This document shows, piece by piece, positions 6,771-8,630 of a stretch of DNA of 8,630 bases. The stretch is taken from positions 1 to 8,630 of the forward strand of contig JAAVXQ010000056.1 of the NCBI GenBank assembly GCA_022790685.1, given 5' to 3'. The stretch's first letter is position 1. Each line of letters opens with the position of its first letter. The translations under genes were made by a program, and so were the position numbers. Below the pieces are notes generated by a model. It was not told the origin of the DNA and made no database searches. It saw only the letters and a program-made list of their open reading frames with translations. The stretch is from Clostridia bacterium (GTDB taxonomy: Bacteria > Bacillota > Clostridia > TANB77 > CAG-508).

Positions 6771-7517
6771 ATGAAAGCATTAATAACAGGAGCATCTTCT
6801 GGGATAGGAAGAGATATTGCAAGATATTTATCAGAGAAAAAAGGATATAATTTAGTAATTGTAGCAAGACGTGTAGAACTTCTTGAAGGATTAAAAAAAG
6901 AACTTAATACAAATGTAGAAATTGTAAATTTAGATATTAGTTTAAGAGAAAATTGTATAAAATTATTTGAAGAACATAAAGATATAGATCTATTAGTTAA
7001 TAATGCTGGCTTTGGTCTTTTTGGGCATTTTTATGATGTAGATTTAGAAAAAGAACTAAGCATGATTGATACAAATATTTTGGCAGTACATGTGCTTACA
7101 AAATTATATTTACAAGAAATGAGAAAGAAAAATTCTGGATATATATTAAATGTTGCTTCAATAGCAGGCTTTATGTCAGGTCCACTTATGGCAACATATT
7201 ATGCTACAAAAAACTATGTAGTTGCTTTATCAAGAGCTGTAAATAAAGAGCTAAAAAAAGAAAAATCTAAAGTAAAGGTTAGTGTTCTTTGTCCAGGACC
7301 AGTAAAAACTAATTTTAATAATGTAGCAGGTGTAAAATTTGGTTTAAGTTCTTTATCAAGTGAGTATGTTGCAAAATATGCAGTAGATAAGATGCTTGCT
7401 GGTAAAGAAGTAATTGTACCAGGATTTACAATAAAGGCACTAAAATGTATTAATAAAATATTGCCCAGCAATTTAATGTTAGAAGGTACATATCATATGC
7501 AAAAACATAAAAATTAA
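6771..7517 (+). CDS. Classical SDR family oxidoreductase (DltE/COG0300-like)
   Basis: A 248-residue short-chain dehydrogenase/reductase with a Rossmann fold. The cofactor motif TGASSGIG is at 6-13, Arg33-Arg34 after the second strand suggest preference for NADP(H), Asp55 sits in the usual adenine-contact position, and NNAG is at 77-80. The catalytic set is complete: Asn103, Ser130, Tyr143 and Lys147 (YxxxK), then PGPVKT (175-180). The sequence style resembles the COG0300 group of SDRs; the substrate is unknown. It lies 24 bases after the patatin-like gene without a terminator between, so it is probably the third gene of the operon. The ATG is preceded by the G-rich stretch GGGGAAGGG (6760-6768), an unusually close but usable ribosome binding site. 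No clear terminator follows. Confidence 0.92.
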   Translation: MKALITGASSGIGRDIARYLSEKKGYNLVIVARRVELLEGLKKELNTNVEIVNLDISLRENCIKLFEEHKDIDLLVNNAGFGLFGHFYDVDLEKELSMIDTNILAVHVLTKLYLQEMRKKNSGYILNVASIAGFMSGPLMATYYATKNYVVALSRAVNKELKKEKSKVKVSVLCPGPVKTNFNNVAGVKFGLSSLSSEYVAKYAVDKMLAGKEVIVPGFTIKALKCINKILPSNLMLEGTYHMQKHKN

Positions 7518-7558
7518 GTTAAATTATATTCTACTTAAAAAATAACTCTATTATTAAT

Positions 7559-7588
7559 TTGCATTATAAATATAATTAATGATATAAT
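7559..7588 (+). promoter_or_regulatory. Extended -10 promoter of the alpha-amylase gene
   Basis: TTGCAT (7559-7564), 18-base spacer, consensus TATAAT (7583-7588) with TGA immediately before it (7580-7582), which forms an extended -10 element. Transcription should start near 7595, about 25 bases ahead of the TTG start codon. I see no convincing CcpA (cre) site. Because no clear terminator follows the SDR gene, some read-through from upstream remains possible. Confidence 0.7.
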
Positions 7589-7590
7589 AT

Positions 7591-7602
7591 TTTCTATAGA
7601 AA
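7591..7602. promoter_or_regulatory. Perfect 12-base palindrome at the amylase transcription start (possible operator)
   Basis: TTTCTATAGAAA is its own reverse complement and lies two bases after the -10 element, across the predicted transcription start. Such a place would let a bound repressor block initiation. It is short and AT-rich, so a chance origin cannot be excluded. Confidence 0.35.
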
Positions 7603-7619
7603 GATTAGGAGTGATAGAT

Positions 7620-8630
7620 TTGTCTAGAAACGATACTATGATGCAGTTTTTCGAATGGTATTTATCTAGTGATTCTGCACTTTGGAATAAAGCTACAAAA
7701 GAAGCAACACGTCTTAGTAATATGGGAATAACTCATATGTGGTTACCACCAGCATATAAAGGTTCTGGCGGAAAAGATGATGTAGGATATGGCGTATATG
7801 ATTTATATGATTTAGGAGAGTTTGACCAAAAAGGCTCTATTCAAACAAAGTATGGAACTAAAGATGAATACATAAATGCGATAAAAGTGTTAAAAGAAAA
7901 TAATATAAAAGTGCTTGCTGATATTGTTCTTAATCACAAAATGGGAGCTGATGAGACAGAGGAAGTATTAGCTATACAAGATGATGCAAATAATAGAAAT
8001 GTAAGTTTAACAGAAGCAAAGCCTATTAGAGCTTGGACAAAATATAATTTTCCAGGCAGGGGTGATGTGTATTCTAATTTCAAATGGAATTGGACTCATT
8101 TTCATGGAATAGATTGGGATGAGAATACTGCTACAGCTTCTATATATAAATTTTATGGAAAACATTGGGATGATAATGTTGATAAAGAAAAAGGTAATTT
8201 TGACTATTTAATGGGGGCAGATATAGACTTAAATAATTTTGATGTTGTTTCTGAACTTAAGACATGGGGAAAATGGTATTTAGAAACAACCTCCGTAGAT
8301 GGATTTAGATTAGATGCAGTAAAACACATAAGAGCAGAATTTTTTCCAGAATGGTTAGGAGAACTTAGAGAAAAATCTGGTAAAAAATTATTTTCAGTAG
8401 GAGAATATTGGAGTACAAATATTGATACAATAGGAAATTACTTTGAAAAAACCAGTAGATGTATGTCACTTTTTGATGTACCACTTCATTATAATTTTTA
8501 TAGAGCATCAATAAGTAATGGTGACTATAATATGGCAGAAATATTTGATGGAACAATTGTTGAAAATTATCCAGAGCTTGCAGTTACGTTTGTTGATAAT
8601 CACGATACTGAACCAGGACAAGCACTAGAA
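7620..8630 (+). CDS. Alpha-amylase, GH13 family (subfamily 5 type), 3' end beyond window
   Basis: The first 337 residues of an alpha-amylase that hydrolyses internal alpha-1,4 bonds of starch or glycogen-like glucans. It follows liquefying Bacillus-type amylases closely: MMQFFEWYL near the start, WLPPAYKG (41-48), DVGYGVYDLYDLGEF (54-68), DIVLNHK (101-107, conserved region I), DYLMGADID (195-203), GFRLDAVKH (228-236) with nucleophile Asp232, VGEYW (260-264) with acid/base Glu262, and FVDNHDT (324-330) with Asp329. All three catalytic residues are present. There is no signal peptide, so the enzyme should be intracellular, acting on stored or imported glucans. TTG start chosen: AGGAG (7607-7611) lies eight bases upstream; the first in-frame ATG (codon 7) is too close to the conserved core. 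The frame is open to the window end; the remainder of the barrel and C-terminal domain are missing here. Confidence 0.96.
   Translation, partial: MSRNDTMMQFFEWYLSSDSALWNKATKEATRLSNMGITHMWLPPAYKGSGGKDDVGYGVYDLYDLGEFDQKGSIQTKYGTKDEYINAIKVLKENNIKVLADIVLNHKMGADETEEVLAIQDDANNRNVSLTEAKPIRAWTKYNFPGRGDVYSNFKWNWTHFHGIDWDENTATASIYKFYGKHWDDNVDKEKGNFDYLMGADIDLNNFDVVSELKTWGKWYLETTSVDGFRLDAVKHIRAEFFPEWLGELREKSGKKLFSVGEYWSTNIDTIGNYFEKTSRCMSLFDVPLHYNFYRASISNGDYNMAEIFDGTIVENYPELAVTFVDNHDTEPGQALE

Noticed and set aside
6771..7517. SDR as the YmfI-type reductase of EF-P 5-aminopentanol modification
   Set aside because: It resembles COG0300 (DltE-like) SDRs rather than FabG-like YmfI and sits in a different operon from yfmF/yfmH, separated by a terminator.
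7514..7537. Inverted repeat TTAAGT...ACTTAA after the SDR gene as a terminator
   Set aside because: Only six mostly A-T pairs with a 12-base loop, overlapping the stop codon and followed by A residues rather than a T run.

Overview
The window is AT-rich DNA with AGA-rich codon use, AAGGAG-type ribosome binding sites, several TTGACT-type promoters and a Spo0E-family gene. Together these point to an endospore-forming Clostridia (Clostridium / Peptostreptococcaceae-like) chromosome. I see no insertion sequence, integrase, phage gene or CRISPR array. Most of it reads as ordinary core chromosome with a few regulatory details worth checking.

Layout: (1) Positions 1-164, minus strand: tRNA-Gly(GCC) followed by tRNA-Cys(GCA), transcribed leftwards out of the window from a good promoter at 182-210. 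(2) 463-4316, plus strand: a tightly spaced run of a PPC/DUF296-domain protein, the M16 peptidase-like pair YfmF (no zinc motif) and YfmH (HXXEH present), and lgt (prolipoprotein diacylglyceryl transferase), behind a promoter at 378-406. (3) 4321-4632: a compact unit with two identical 11-base repeats matching the Spo0A box core, a promoter, a 48-codon Spo0E-family phosphatase gene and a clear intrinsic terminator. (4) 4804-7517: an MscS-family mechanosensitive channel, a patatin-like phospholipase whose start overlaps the channel's stop (ATGA), and a classical short-chain dehydrogenase; these look like one operon. (5) 7559-8630: an extended -10 promoter with a perfect 12-base palindrome just downstream of it, then the first 337 codons of a GH13 alpha-amylase without a signal peptide, cut by the window end.

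How the genes relate: YfmF and YfmH are probably partners, as expected for M16 pairs, and their family is linked in Bacillus to 5-aminopentanol modification of EF-P; lgt acts in lipoprotein maturation. The MscS-patatin-SDR operon has a plausible but unproven membrane theme. The Spo0E-like protein should remove phosphate from Spo0A, and the Spo0A-box-like repeats ahead of it suggest feedback.

I do not see a convincing undescribed multi-gene system. The most interesting signals are the tandem Spo0A-box-like repeats before the Spo0E-like gene, and a paired change in tRNA-Gly (A19 with U56 in place of the usual G19 with C56).
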